Program-made: the position numbers and the translations under genes
From: FEB-12 sp964503315
Lineage (GTDB): Bacteria > Zixibacteria > MSB-5A5 > GN15 > FEB-12
Direction of reading: 5' to 3'
DNA length: 64,000 nt
NCBI GenBank assembly: GCA_964503315.1
Contig: CAZCZL010000012.1
Location: 1-64,000, forward strand
Notes under the pieces: generated by a model
Database searches by the model: none
Told to the model about the DNA's origin: nothing
What the model saw: the letters and a program-made list of their open reading frames with translations, nothing else
Shown here: positions 50,889-60,861 of the stretch, one piece after another
Layout: the number at the start of each line of letters is the position of its first letter
How positions within the stretch are numbered: the first letter of the stretch is position 1

Positions 50889-52745
50889 TCAACCCGCTCC
50901 CGCCAGGAACTCCTCAATGCAGTGAGCCACGAATGGTACATGGAGAAGTTGCATGTGGGGAACATTCTCGCGGACTATCGTTGCCTCGTCGAAGTTCTTG
51001 CCGAGCACTTCCTGTTCCAGGTGAAGACGCAGTATCTCATCCAGCGGCCCCCACTCTTCCTTCAGGAAGACAAACCGGACATGGCTCACCTGTTCGACCG
51101 CCATCCGGTACCAGTCGATAAACTGCTGATTTCCGCGCTCGGCGAACGGCGCTACGATATCCGAGGCGTATCGCTTCAGCGGGGCAAGGTCCGTTCCGAA
51201 TTTCTCCATAACCTGCACCTGATAGGAGCTTACCAGGAGCCAATCACTCAATTCGCGGAGAGCCTGACCGGCCACGCGCAATGACTCCAATAACTCAGCA
51301 CTGGTCTCTCCTTTCAGTTTCGCGAAGATCCTGGAATTGTGGCATGTCTGGAGATTGACATTCACCCCCAGAAGGAGCAAGCCTGCGATCTCATTGCTCA
51401 CCGAAGGATCGTCGCTTAGCATATGCAGGAAGTGATCTGAACCCGACGAAACGCCTACCAGGTACACTTTGTCGGCCCTTACCTTCGCGGTAACGTCGCG
51501 CATCAAAGCGCGAAGCAGAATTGACTGATCCTTCAGCGGCAAGGGAAATCGATGAGGCGAGTGCGGTCCGAATCCATACAGGGTCGGAGCGATAGCGCGG
51601 CAGGGTAGTCGGGAAATGATCTCCGCCAGAGACCGTTCGTCAAGACCCATTCCGTGCAGTGCAACTACGAGAGTGTCGGAGATCAGACCATTGTCGAGAT
51701 AGGTCATGCGGTCGCCGATCATCTGAGGGGCGCGGTAACTCAGACTACGCACGAGCTCAGCTCCCAAGGCAAACTCCCGCTGCACCGGCTGACAAGTATC
51801 CCTGCCCGCCGTCAATGGAGAGATCGATGCCGCATCGGGAAAATGAGACGCGCGAGAGGTTGCTGTCTCAAGCAGATCTTCGAGATCGAGCCGTACATCG
51901 GTGACCGTGCTGTAGCGTCTGGCAGGGTCCTTGCGTAGACAGCGACTTACTATCCTGGTGAAGTCTGCGGGCAGATCAGTGGACTGGAGCGCTTGCAAGC
52001 GGGGTTCATCCCTAAGAATCCCCGAAGATCTTTCTGCCGTGGATGCGCCCGGAAATGGGTGTTCACCCGTTGCCAGTTCATACAGGATTATGCCCAGAGC
52101 AAAGATATCTATGCGATGGTCTGTGGGGAGCCCGCGGAGTTGTTCCGGTGCCATGTAAGCGATCGTCCCCATAGGATATCCTGCCGCCGTCAGAAGCGAA
52201 ATTGTCTGATCCTCGGACGCGCTTGTCGCTATCTCTCTGACAGCAGCCAGGCCGAAGTCCAAGAGGAAGACTCGTTCGGCTCCATCCACCATGATATTAC
52301 CAGGCTTCAGATCTCGATGGATGATGCCGTGAGAGTGGGCGGACTCAAGTCCGCCGCAGATCGCTATAAGTAATTGGAAAAGTTTGAGAGAGTTGAGGCG
52401 TCGCGAGCGGGCATAAGTTCCCAGGGTCTGACCTTCCACATACTGCATGGCGAAGTACGGTCGGTCAGCGATCTCTGATACTTCATACACCCTGATGATA
52501 TTGGGGTGGTCAAGAACGGCAAGAGTCTGCGCCTCGCGTACGAATCGCCGCCTGAATTCCTCTTCTCGACACAATGATTCCTGGAGCAGTTTGACCGCTA
52601 CTGAGCGACCGAGCGATAGATCTCGTGCGAGGTAGACGTCTCCCATCCCCCCTCTGCCGAGGTGGTTGACAATTTCATAGTGGGAGAAAACTGTCCCTGG
52701 TGAAAGATCTGCCGATCCGCCGTCTGGTCGATTTACGTGTCCCAT
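50889..52745 (-). CDS. Serine/threonine protein kinase fused to an alpha/beta-hydrolase domain
   Basis: 618 aa, soluble (no membrane helix). Kinase domain ~22-290: G-loop HLGRGGMGDVYLARD, SVAVKLLQ, HSHGIIHRDLKPGNIM (~142), FLLDFGLAAV (~163), GTIAYMAPEQLRG (~199), HRIDIFALGIILYELATGEH. After a ~60-residue link a second domain spans ~355-618: DTLVVALHGMGLDERSL, IAPTLYGFGPHSPHR, VYLVGVSSGSDHFLHM with a G-x-S-x-G-type nucleophile elbow (~432), and C-terminal HMQLLHVPFVAHCIEE that may supply His. This looks like an esterase/lipase-like fold. The fusion implies phosphorylation and hydrolysis in one polypeptide. ATG 52745 is the likely start; no clear ribosome-binding site. Confidence 0.82.
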   Translation of the reverse strand: MGHVNRPDGGSADLSPGTVFSHYEIVNHLGRGGMGDVYLARDLSLGRSVAVKLLQESLCREEEFRRRFVREAQTLAVLDHPNIIRVYEVSEIADRPYFAMQYVEGQTLGTYARSRRLNSLKLFQLLIAICGGLESAHSHGIIHRDLKPGNIMVDGAERVFLLDFGLAAVREIATSASEDQTISLLTAAGYPMGTIAYMAPEQLRGLPTDHRIDIFALGIILYELATGEHPFPGASTAERSSGILRDEPRLQALQSTDLPADFTRIVSRCLRKDPARRYSTVTDVRLDLEDLLETATSRASHFPDAASISPLTAGRDTCQPVQREFALGAELVRSLSYRAPQMIGDRMTYLDNGLISDTLVVALHGMGLDERSLAEIISRLPCRAIAPTLYGFGPHSPHRFPLPLKDQSILLRALMRDVTAKVRADKVYLVGVSSGSDHFLHMLSDDPSVSNEIAGLLLLGVNVNLQTCHNSRIFAKLKGETSAELLESLRVAGQALRELSDWLLVSSYQVQVMEKFGTDLAPLKRYASDIVAPFAERGNQQFIDWYRMAVEQVSHVRFVFLKEEWGPLDEILRLHLEQEVLGKNFDEATIVRENVPHMQLLHVPFVAHCIEEFLAGAG

Positions 52746-52837
52746 ATTGGTCCATGTTACCCTTGGGGCCAATATGAGGGTGTTGGGCCGATTTGGCAAG
52801 AAACATTGGGACCGACCGCAAGGCGAGCCCAAACGCG

Positions 52838-52872
52838 AACGACCGGTAGATCTGGCTTTTCTACCGGTCGTT
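52838..52872 (-). terminator. Hairpin terminator between alcohol dehydrogenase and kinase genes
   Basis: Perfect 12-bp stem AACGACCGGTAG/CTACCGGTCGTT, 38 bases after the alcohol dehydrogenase stop. The T tract is short. Confidence 0.65.
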
Positions 52873-52909
52873 TCGTCATCTGTCGGGGTCGATCGCTGGC
52901 GTCAGTCGG

Positions 52910-53959
52910 CTATTCAGCCTTGAGGGACGCCATATCTATCGAAAAGCGATACTTAACGTCTGACCTTAGCATCCGCTCGTACGCCTCGTTGATCTTCTGG
53001 ATCGGGATCACCTCAACATCGGCCGTGATATTGTGCTGGCCGCAAAAATCCAGCATCTCCTGTGTTTCGGCGATGCCGCCAATGAGCGAGCCGGAGAAGC
53101 TTCGACGCTGCAGGATAAGCGGGAACGCCGCCACCGGAAGCGGTTTTTCCGGAGCGCCGACCAGCGTCAGGTTGCCATCGCGCTTCAGCAAGTTGAGATA
53201 AGCGTTCAAGTCATGATCCGCCGAGACGGTGTCGAGAATGAAATCAAAGCTGCGGGCATGTTTCTGCATCTCATCGCTGTTGCGAGAAATGACAACTTCG
53301 TCGGCACCGAGTCGGCGAGCATCTTCGGTTTTGCCGCTCGAAGTAGTAAGGACCACGACCTGAGCCCCGAAGGCATGCGCGAATTTCACGCCCATGTGAC
53401 CCAGACCTCCGAGTCCGACCACGCCGACTTTCATCCCTTTGGACACCTTCCAGTGGCGCAAAGGCGAATAGGTGGTGATCCCGGCGCACAGGAGCGGCGC
53501 GGCGGCGGACAGCTCAAGATTGGATGGGACACGCAGGACAAAGTGCTCATCGACCACAATACTGTCTGAATAGCCGCCGTAGGTGACAGCGCCGGTATGT
53601 TCATCCGGCGAGTTATAGGTCCCTTTCCAGTGAGCGCAGTATTGCTCGAGACCGGCCTGGCATTCGGGGCAGGTCCGGTCGGAACCGACCAGACAGCCAA
53701 CCGCGGCGATGTCGCCAACTTTGAATTTAGTCGCATGCGAGCCAACTTTAGTAACACGACCGACAATTTCGTGTCCGGGCACGCATGGATAGACTGTGCC
53801 GCCCCATTCGTTGCGAACCGTGTGAAGGTCGGAGTGGCAGACACCGCAAAAGAGGATCTCTATTTGGATGTCGCGGTCGGTTGGATTGCGCCGCGGTATA
53901 TTGACGCGGGCGAGATGCGAGGTGGCGCTGGCCGCGCCGTAGGCTTTGGCGTTATTCAT
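52910..53959 (-). CDS. Zinc-dependent alcohol dehydrogenase (YahK/cinnamyl-alcohol type)
   Basis: 349 aa, NADPH-preferring aldehyde reductase branch of MDR. Catalytic zinc ligands in FCGVCHSDLHTVRNEW and PGHEIVGRVTKVG; DEHTGAVTYGGYSDSIVVDE; PLLCAGITTYSPLRHW; GVVGLGGLGHMGVKFAHAFG (Rossmann). The structural-zinc lobe reads GSDRTCPECQAGLEQYC, i.e. three of the four usual cysteines, with Asp/Arg where the first should be, so this zinc site may be altered. Physiological substrate unknown. Confidence 0.9.
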   Translation of the reverse strand: MNNAKAYGAASATSHLARVNIPRRNPTDRDIQIEILFCGVCHSDLHTVRNEWGGTVYPCVPGHEIVGRVTKVGSHATKFKVGDIAAVGCLVGSDRTCPECQAGLEQYCAHWKGTYNSPDEHTGAVTYGGYSDSIVVDEHFVLRVPSNLELSAAAPLLCAGITTYSPLRHWKVSKGMKVGVVGLGGLGHMGVKFAHAFGAQVVVLTTSSGKTEDARRLGADEVVISRNSDEMQKHARSFDFILDTVSADHDLNAYLNLLKRDGNLTLVGAPEKPLPVAAFPLILQRRSFSGSLIGGIAETQEMLDFCGQHNITADVEVIPIQKINEAYERMLRSDVKYRFSIDMASLKAE

Positions 53960-53998
53960 TGGGTTACTCCCGGGTTGTCTATTCTTGAATTCATTTTG

Positions 53999-56900
53999 TT
54001 ACCACGCGAACTTGAACACAAAATCGAATCCGCTCGCCTTGGGGTCACCCTGCAGGAGCTGCAGCGCCAGGTTGCGAGTCAGTTCATACTCCAAAGTGAC
54101 GATCACCGGTGTGACTTCGTCTTCGGACGGATTCCCTACCCCACGTTGATAGCTCATAAAGAGGTCAGTCGTCAAATACTTGCCAAGCGTGATAGTCGCA
54201 CCGGCAAGGCTGGAAGAAGCATCGATCTCGACCACATCAAGCGCAAGGCTTTTCCCCAGTGTGGAAGCGAGTTGTCCAGCGAGCACATTGGCGGCGACTC
54301 CCTTGGCCATGTCGCCGGAACCTCCTCCAGCACCTGAGGCGGTCACTTCGTCCATACTTCGTCCGAAGACAACATATGCCAATGCATCCCGTTCGGGGAT
54401 CTCTGAACCATCGAGCGCAAACGCCACTTGCGGGGTGAACGCTTTGCCCGTGATGGTGGCGACCAGCGTGTGCTTTTCCCGCTCCGGAGAGCGGAAAACA
54501 TACTGCGCTATCAAGTTAAGATCGGGATTGTACTCTGCGCCGCCGGTGAAATTGAGCGTTCCTTCCTTGATGACAAACTCTTTGCCGTACATGATGTACT
54601 TGCCGCGTACAACCGTGATCGGCCCGAACAGCTCGAAATCGTCGGGACTGTTCTTGACCATCCGGATATCGCCGGAGATCTCGATATTCATCTCCGGGCT
54701 TTTGAGCCAGGTGTTACGGGGGATGGTTAGAGCCATCTCACCGCGCATATTGCGATAGTAATCGAAGGAGGCCATGGCGGAGACCTCAGCACTGTCAGCT
54801 GCCTGTATGGTCGAATCGCTAACAGACGCATCTGGGTAGAGCGCGGCCATCAGCAGCGGCGGGGATTCGAGAGTTCCGGAAGATTTAGCCGCCATCTCCG
54901 TTAGGAATGGTACATAGAATTTGGAGCGGTCGATCGTAACCTCACCTCCAAATCTCGGTTCGGCCGTGCTCCCCTGTAAGCTCGTATTACCGGATATCTG
55001 GATCTCGAAATTGCTGTGACGGGCGAGGAAGATCTTGTCCGCGACCAGCGTAAAGTCTGTCGAGTGAAGCACACCGGACATGAGGGTATTCTCGAACTCA
55101 AGCTGTCCTGTCGCGCGCAGAAACCCTTTGCCGCGAGCGACCACCAGTGAATCAAGGATGATGCGATTATCGTTGAACGAAAGCGCCATCGCCAGGTTGT
55201 CATACTCCGCGCCGATCTCTTCCATGGCAAAGGACGCCTGCCCGATAGAGAGCATGCCGGCCATGTCGGGCTGGTTCCAAGTACCGCCCAGAGTGATATT
55301 CGCGTTGATAATGCCGCCATTGATCTTCATCTCCTCGGCCACACTCCCCAGCACCGCGAATGGCAGTTGATTGGCGGCCAGTTTGATCTCCATCGGAGCA
55401 TTCGGCAACAAGACATCTGAACTATCAATGAGAGAAAGATGTAATGGGAAATAACCGGTCGTAGTCAATTCACCAGTCACTCCGGGGTCGAGAAGACCGG
55501 TCCAGTTGAAACGCTCGTTGGCATATGTGTACTCCAGCGCGAGGGAATCATACGCAAATTTCTGCACCAATCCGTTGGTCAGGACAGTTCGACCGGTCAG
55601 CAAAGGTCTATCAGCGGTGCCAGTCAAATGCAGTGTGCCGGAGAGCAAGCCGCCGAGAGCGTACTCTGTCGCCATTAGTTCAGCAATAGGCGCGACGGCG
55701 ATCTTGTCGTAACCAATTCGCAGGTCCTGCGAGCCAGTCATGGAGAATCGGCCGTCAATGGCGAGTCGTTGCACGTTACCAGCGCTATCCGGCCGGCTGG
55801 CCAAGGCGAACTGCTCGATGGCGTAGGCATCATCGAGCATCCGAACCTTAGTCTCGGCAGATCCACCCGACCAGTGCTGATTGAGATAATCGATAGTCAG
55901 GCTCCGCACTATGGCGGTGACGATGGAATCACTCGGAATATCGATATTTCCAGAGAGAGTGAGGCCATCGGGTGTGGCGAAATGAAGTTCACTGGCAATC
56001 AACTCCTCGGAAAGCGTAGCTTGGCCGGTCAGCGAATCAATAAGGAAGCCGGACGCAATAATCTGCTCAGCGCGGAGATCGACGTTGCCAAGCACGGCCG
56101 AATCGACAAGTACGAGGTCAAATCGTGAGGTGAGTGTCTGGAGCGATGTGGTCAGATACCTTAGGTCATTTCCGTTGGTTGTTCCCTCAACTACCATTGA
56201 ATCCAGCCTGCCGGTAATCTGCCCGATCAGTTCAATTCTTCCGCCGAGGCTGTCGGTTCCGGCAAAGGAGTGAAAGCGCGACAGATCTTCGATGATGGCC
56301 CTGAAATCGATAGCTGCCCGTTCGCCATCACTGACCTCTCCCCCCGCACTCAGAGCGACCAGATCGGAATTCAGTACCAAGGTATCAATGTTGATGAGGC
56401 CCGGTGCGCAGTTGATACGAGCCTGACTTTGCGCAATGGCGACATCATAAATTCGGCTGGCGGTCATGTCGAGTGCGAGCGATGCGCTTGCCGTGCTGGT
56501 GTCAAACCCCTTGCCTTGCAGGTTTAGTCTCATATTCAGATCTGATCTTAGAGAATCATTATCGAAGAGTGGCGCGAGGTCAAGCGAACGGAGATCGGCG
56601 GCAATCGAGTACGATTCATCTCCAAGGAGATCGGCCGAAAGGGAGTCTATGACGATTGAGCCGAAATTCGACTCGATGGTTCCAAAACCAGAGAGTTTGC
56701 CGTCGGCGAACACAAGATCGCATGATGCCGTGTCCAGGCGATGCTCCAGCACCATGCATTCGCTGAGATTTGACGTAAGCGCAACTTGCATCTTTTCGGG
56801 CGTCAGGCCGTGTCCACGGACAGCAAGCGCACCATTAATGATGTACGCGAGCAAACTATCGCCCATCCATCGCGCGACATCTACATTTGCAAGCGAACCG

Positions 56901-57892
56901 TCAAGGCTGTAACCGACCGAATCACGCGTCTCTTCACTCAGCAGATAGCTGAGCGGATAGGCGGCGATATCGAGATCGACAACCTGCGCGCTGTCGGTTA
57001 GCGTGATGTGGCCATATAGGCTGTCTTTGACCAGATTTCCTGAAAGCGCGATCTGTGGCGTGACCGCAACTGATATCTCCGGAAAGATGGCGGCGAATTC
57101 GGTGAAGTCGAAAGAATCGCTGGTCATGCTGCCGGAGGCGGTGACCGTGTCGGCTCCAACATAGTTGGCGGTGGCGCCGGCTCTGTTTCGCTTTGTTTCG
57201 ATGGTCAGGTCGCTGATGGTGAGGATATCGTTTTTGCGTGTAGCATTAAACGCGAGTCGCTCAAGCCGCAATAATGGGTCCGACAACTGTACCTGCAGCT
57301 CCTCGAGCGATAACCGTGAGGCTGAATCGGCGTACATGGCAGAGAAATGCAGAAGCATATCTTCGAATCGAAGCCGCAAGGTTGTATCCAGAGCCGCGAC
57401 AGAGCCAGCAGTGTTGCGAAGCGTGAAGTTGTCCAGAAGCAACGTGTAGCTGAATGGCTCTTCATCGGCGGCGGAATCGATCACCGAGGTCGTATCCGGC
57501 TTCATCAGGCCGGCAACATTCCAATTGCTGTCCGCATACTGTCGAAGCGAGAACTCGACCGAGTCGATGATTATTGAATCAACCTTGATCTGCTGGTCAA
57601 GAAGAGGCGATAGTTGGTAGCCGAGTTTCAGATGCTGGATCGTGCAGATCGTGTCCAGCTCGCGAACAAGAGATATGTCCGAGAGCTCTATCTCACCAAA
57701 CAAGCTACCCGAGATATCGCCAACCGCCAGTTCGCCATTCAGCATGGCATTGACTTTGGCGACACCCATATCCAGCAAATGCCGCTTCACCCACTGCGTG
57801 CGGAGCAACAGCAGGACTATTGCCGCCAGGCAGATGATCACCAGCAGCGAGTAGGTCAGGATACGGGTCACCCGCTTGAGGAATCTGCCCAT
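53999..57892 (-). CDS. tamB: TamB-like translocation and assembly module protein (DUF490)
   Basis: 1297 aa. N-terminal membrane anchor (ILTYSLLVIICLAAIVLLLL) followed by a very long run of beta-strand repeats and the conserved DUF490 C-terminus: RGKYIMYGKEFVIKEGTLNF, GGAEYNPDLNLIAQYVFRSP, DALAYVVFGRSMDEV, ALDVVEIDASSSL, ending FDFVFKFAW. TamB spans the periplasm as a lipid- or substrate-conducting beta-taco working with TamA. It starts at ATG 57892, sharing a base with the tamA stop (TGATG), so translation is coupled. The repeat region is full of Ser/Asp-rich strands such as DSIIIDSVEFSLRQYADSNW. Confidence 0.92.
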   Translation of the reverse strand: MGRFLKRVTRILTYSLLVIICLAAIVLLLLRTQWVKRHLLDMGVAKVNAMLNGELAVGDISGSLFGEIELSDISLVRELDTICTIQHLKLGYQLSPLLDQQIKVDSIIIDSVEFSLRQYADSNWNVAGLMKPDTTSVIDSAADEEPFSYTLLLDNFTLRNTAGSVAALDTTLRLRFEDMLLHFSAMYADSASRLSLEELQVQLSDPLLRLERLAFNATRKNDILTISDLTIETKRNRAGATANYVGADTVTASGSMTSDSFDFTEFAAIFPEISVAVTPQIALSGNLVKDSLYGHITLTDSAQVVDLDIAAYPLSYLLSEETRDSVGYSLDGSLANVDVARWMGDSLLAYIINGALAVRGHGLTPEKMQVALTSNLSECMVLEHRLDTASCDLVFADGKLSGFGTIESNFGSIVIDSLSADLLGDESYSIAADLRSLDLAPLFDNDSLRSDLNMRLNLQGKGFDTSTASASLALDMTASRIYDVAIAQSQARINCAPGLINIDTLVLNSDLVALSAGGEVSDGERAAIDFRAIIEDLSRFHSFAGTDSLGGRIELIGQITGRLDSMVVEGTTNGNDLRYLTTSLQTLTSRFDLVLVDSAVLGNVDLRAEQIIASGFLIDSLTGQATLSEELIASELHFATPDGLTLSGNIDIPSDSIVTAIVRSLTIDYLNQHWSGGSAETKVRMLDDAYAIEQFALASRPDSAGNVQRLAIDGRFSMTGSQDLRIGYDKIAVAPIAELMATEYALGGLLSGTLHLTGTADRPLLTGRTVLTNGLVQKFAYDSLALEYTYANERFNWTGLLDPGVTGELTTTGYFPLHLSLIDSSDVLLPNAPMEIKLAANQLPFAVLGSVAEEMKINGGIINANITLGGTWNQPDMAGMLSIGQASFAMEEIGAEYDNLAMALSFNDNRIILDSLVVARGKGFLRATGQLEFENTLMSGVLHSTDFTLVADKIFLARHSNFEIQISGNTSLQGSTAEPRFGGEVTIDRSKFYVPFLTEMAAKSSGTLESPPLLMAALYPDASVSDSTIQAADSAEVSAMASFDYYRNMRGEMALTIPRNTWLKSPEMNIEISGDIRMVKNSPDDFELFGPITVVRGKYIMYGKEFVIKEGTLNFTGGAEYNPDLNLIAQYVFRSPEREKHTLVATITGKAFTPQVAFALDGSEIPERDALAYVVFGRSMDEVTASGAGGGSGDMAKGVAANVLAGQLASTLGKSLALDVVEIDASSSLAGATITLGKYLTTDLFMSYQRGVGNPSEDEVTPVIVTLEYELTRNLALQLLQGDPKASGFDFVFKFAW

Positions 57893-59769
57893 CAAAATGC
57901 CTGCCCCACGCTGATGTGGACTTGCGTGGTTTTGTCAATGTCTGAGATCGGTGCGGCAACATCGAGGCGGATCGGGCCTATCGGAGTCGTGACTCGAATA
58001 CCAAGGCCGGCAGAATAACGGAGGTCATCCGTGGGGAAATCAAACGCTCCCAGCCAGACATTGCCGAAATCGCAGAATGCCGCGCCGGTCAGGATGCCGA
58101 TGATCGGAAAGCGAAGTTCTATGTTTGCTTCGAATAGGCTTCGTCCGCCCACCGGGTCGCCATTGATCTGCGGCCCCAGTTCCTGGCGGGCCCATCCGCG
58201 CACAGAATTACTTCCGCCGGAGAAGAGCCGTTCTTCGAAGGGGATTATATCCTCATCAGAGAACTCTTTGGCTCCACCGATCTTCGCGCGAAGTGCCAGG
58301 GTGAACGGCGCAAAATGGCGGTAGTGTCGCGCTTCACTCACCAGCTTCCAGAAATGGAAATCGGACCCAAAGCCGAGTCCGCTGAGCGTGACATTGGTGG
58401 AGAGAAAGAATCCGCGCGTGGGTGAGAACAACGGTTTGGAGTTTTCGAACTGTCCACCGAACGCCAGACTAGATTTGGTGTATTCTTCCGCGTCGATATC
58501 GCCTATTACCGCGCGCTGAGCCGCGGAGAGGTCAAGGTTTTTGACATCCTCATAGGTATACGTGACCGCGCCGCCGAGATGATCCGTGAAGGTATGGCTC
58601 AGTTGGATATCACCACCGATTCGGCGCACATCAAACGCTTCCTCGTCCTGCCGCCAGAGGTACGGGCCGAGCGTCAGGGTGGTCCGCGGATGAATAAATG
58701 CCGGCTGAATAACACTCAAACGCACAAGGTACGGCTCGATCTTGGAATGCTTGACATATAGCCGTAATGTTCTTGGACCGCCGAGGAAGCCATACTTCCG
58801 AATATCGCCGTACGCGCGGAACTGCTCCTCGCGACCATAGCCCATGCCTGTTTTTACTTTGTAGCGCGCTCCCTCTCGGACGGCCACGGTGACGGGTATC
58901 TGTCGCGTTGCGGAATCGCCGAGTTGAGGATGAACGGTCGCGACCTGGAACATTCCTAGACCATACACCTGCTTCTGTGACTGAAGAACGAGTCGGCGGT
59001 CGTAACGCTGTCCCGGCTGATACGCCAGCATGCGGGAAATGGAGCCATCGGCAAAACGCTCATTCCCCGCGATACTTGTCTCTCCAAAGGTCGCGAGCGG
59101 CCCGGCGGTGATCTTCCAGACTACGATCACCCGCGAAGTGAGCGTATCTATCAGGAGGTGGTGGCCTATTCTGGAGTAGGGGTATCCCTGGTTGGACATA
59201 ATTAGGACAAGGCTGTCGCGGTCGACCAGAAGCGATGAGTCGCGGAAGCGATTCCCCCGCTGAAGCATAAACTCATCTCGGGCCTTGTGCAATTGCCAGA
59301 GGAGCATGGTCCGCTCGGATTCGTCGATATCCGGTATCTCGTATCCGACACTGTCGATGACTATCGGTTTCCCTTCGTCGATAACGATCCGAAGTTTGAT
59401 CTCATCCTTGCGCGGGTCGTACTTGACCACCTCCGGTTCAGTGATAGTCGCGCGAACAAAACCCTCCTGCTGATAGAACCGCTGGACCTTGGCGATTCCT
59501 TCGTTGATCACATCCGAATCGTAAAGATAGGAGTCATCGTCACCAAATATGCCGGAAACGCCGGATGAACCACCGGATCTGAGGATAGTCTGAAGTTCAC
59601 CGTCGGAGAATGTTTCATTCCCCGCAAAATCAATCTTAGTGATCTTGGCGCCGGACTGTGCCAGTATGCTTGACGCGAGGAGACTACCAAGCAGAAGAAG
59701 AAATAGAATGAGAAGCCGCGAAGAGAAGTAGCGAGAGTTGTATCTAACCGGCTCGTGTGACATAGTCAT
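57892..59769 (-). CDS. tamA: TamA/BamA-family outer-membrane protein (Omp85)
   Basis: 625 aa. Signal peptide LLILFLLLLGSLLASSILAQ; POTRA domains (KITKIDFAGNETFSDGELQT; VRATITEPEVVKYDPRKDEI; GPLATFGETSIAGNERFADG), then a 16-strand Omp85 barrel with the lid-lock segment SGGSNSVRGWARQELGPQ and the C-terminal IGPIRLDVAAPISD plus VHISVGQAF, ending in Phe. Immediately upstream of tamB with overlapping stop/start, which separates it from a general BamA. The pair inserts autotransporter-like or lipid cargo into the outer membrane (family knowledge). Confidence 0.92.
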   Translation of the reverse strand: MTMSHEPVRYNSRYFSSRLLILFLLLLGSLLASSILAQSGAKITKIDFAGNETFSDGELQTILRSGGSSGVSGIFGDDDSYLYDSDVINEGIAKVQRFYQQEGFVRATITEPEVVKYDPRKDEIKLRIVIDEGKPIVIDSVGYEIPDIDESERTMLLWQLHKARDEFMLQRGNRFRDSSLLVDRDSLVLIMSNQGYPYSRIGHHLLIDTLTSRVIVVWKITAGPLATFGETSIAGNERFADGSISRMLAYQPGQRYDRRLVLQSQKQVYGLGMFQVATVHPQLGDSATRQIPVTVAVREGARYKVKTGMGYGREEQFRAYGDIRKYGFLGGPRTLRLYVKHSKIEPYLVRLSVIQPAFIHPRTTLTLGPYLWRQDEEAFDVRRIGGDIQLSHTFTDHLGGAVTYTYEDVKNLDLSAAQRAVIGDIDAEEYTKSSLAFGGQFENSKPLFSPTRGFFLSTNVTLSGLGFGSDFHFWKLVSEARHYRHFAPFTLALRAKIGGAKEFSDEDIIPFEERLFSGGSNSVRGWARQELGPQINGDPVGGRSLFEANIELRFPIIGILTGAAFCDFGNVWLGAFDFPTDDLRYSAGLGIRVTTPIGPIRLDVAAPISDIDKTTQVHISVGQAF

Positions 59770-59800
59770 CAGCTCCGGAGATTATCAGGGCGTTCGCGCC

Positions 59801-60568
59801 TTATGAACGCGAAGAATCCTGCGCGGGCGGTTGAGGGCGGAATTCCGGCTTGAGCATTTTGCCCAGGCGCTCCAGAGGAATTGAGACCACTTGCACTCCC
59901 GCGGCATAGGGGGCGACCGCGTATGGTTCGAAGAATATCACCAGATCGCGCGGCGCGAGCATAAAGCGGGAGAACTTGGTCAGATCCGGCTCGGTACCGA
60001 CTTCAACCATCTCCTCATTATACATCTCACCCAGAACCTGTCGAAGCTCCGCGCGGGAGATGACCGAGAGACTGTCCGCAACTTTAGCCCGTCGTTCGAA
60101 CAGGTCGGAAAGTAGGAGAAGTCGCTTAGTCGACATGTCGAAATTCAGCGTCGTGACGGTGGTCATGCCGTGCGCGCCGCCGGTGTAGGAGTACTCATCG
60201 AACTTGAAGCAGGCGATATTCGGCGGGAAAACAGATGAACTGTAATTGATATCGAGTTCCGCCTGCCAGGCCGGAGATTCCGAACTATCCGGCGCCGCCG
60301 CCAGGAAGCTGTCTATCTGCTCCCGCACAAACTGCTCTAAGAGCGTATCGACGATCGGTTCACCGGTGCGCGGGAACCGCGCGGAGTACTGGTATCTGGC
60401 CGTGGAGTCGCTGAGCGCCGCCGGTTCTTCGAGGGGGAGCAAACCGAGGGTATCGCCGGCCTCGAGAGAAAAGATATCCACCGGAGCCGGCTGCTGGACT
60501 ACTTCCTTCTCTTTGGCACAGCCAGAAACAAGCAGGATCAGGAGGCTGGAAAGAACCGCGATCTTCAC
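59801..60568 (-). CDS. DUF3298/DUF4163-type lipoprotein
   Basis: 255 aa. Lipoprotein signal VKIAVLSSLLILLVSGC with lipobox LVSGC, then a Pro/Glu-rich spacer and a domain with FDEYSYTGGAHGMTTVTTLN and LLLLSDLFERRAKVADSLSV, plus RDLVIFFEPYAVAPYAAGVQ; this is the DUF4163-DUF3298 layout of RsiV-like and other envelope proteins that resemble lysozyme- or heat-shock-lipoproteins. Start GTG 60568 follows GGAG by 9 bases; longer frames upstream lack a signal. It lies 31 bases before tamA and could be in the same transcript. Confidence 0.82.
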   Translation of the reverse strand: MKIAVLSSLLILLVSGCAKEKEVVQQPAPVDIFSLEAGDTLGLLPLEEPAALSDSTARYQYSARFPRTGEPIVDTLLEQFVREQIDSFLAAAPDSSESPAWQAELDINYSSSVFPPNIACFKFDEYSYTGGAHGMTTVTTLNFDMSTKRLLLLSDLFERRAKVADSLSVISRAELRQVLGEMYNEEMVEVGTEPDLTKFSRFMLAPRDLVIFFEPYAVAPYAAGVQVVSIPLERLGKMLKPEFRPQPPAQDSSRS

Positions 60569-60795
60569 TATGGTCGCTCCGGTTGGCGAGTGGCCGAAAT
60601 TCTGGTTTTGAGTGCCATTTTCATACTTAAAATGTAAAGATGCAGAGGAAGTTTCCGCAACGCAAGCAAATCGGCAGAAAGGTCCATGACTCAGTATATC
60701 TGGTACCAAATTGGACTTACAGTCCTGACCCATTAGTTAGAAGAAAGCATGCGCTGGTAGGCAGCAAGTCGGACGAAAAGAAGTTGATCACCACG

Positions 60796-60833
60796 AGGCA
60801 AACAGAAACGGGATGGCGGATTCGCCATCCCGT
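60796..60833 (-). terminator. Terminator of the octahaem cytochrome gene
   Basis: On the minus strand ACGGGATGGCG-AATC-CGCCATCCCGT is an 11-bp perfect stem followed by TTTCTGTTT, 29 bases after the cytochrome stop. The rest of the ~290-base gap to the lipoprotein gene shows nothing else supported. Confidence 0.85.
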
Positions 60834-60861
60834 GAATACCAGCGAATTTGAGCGCCGAAGG

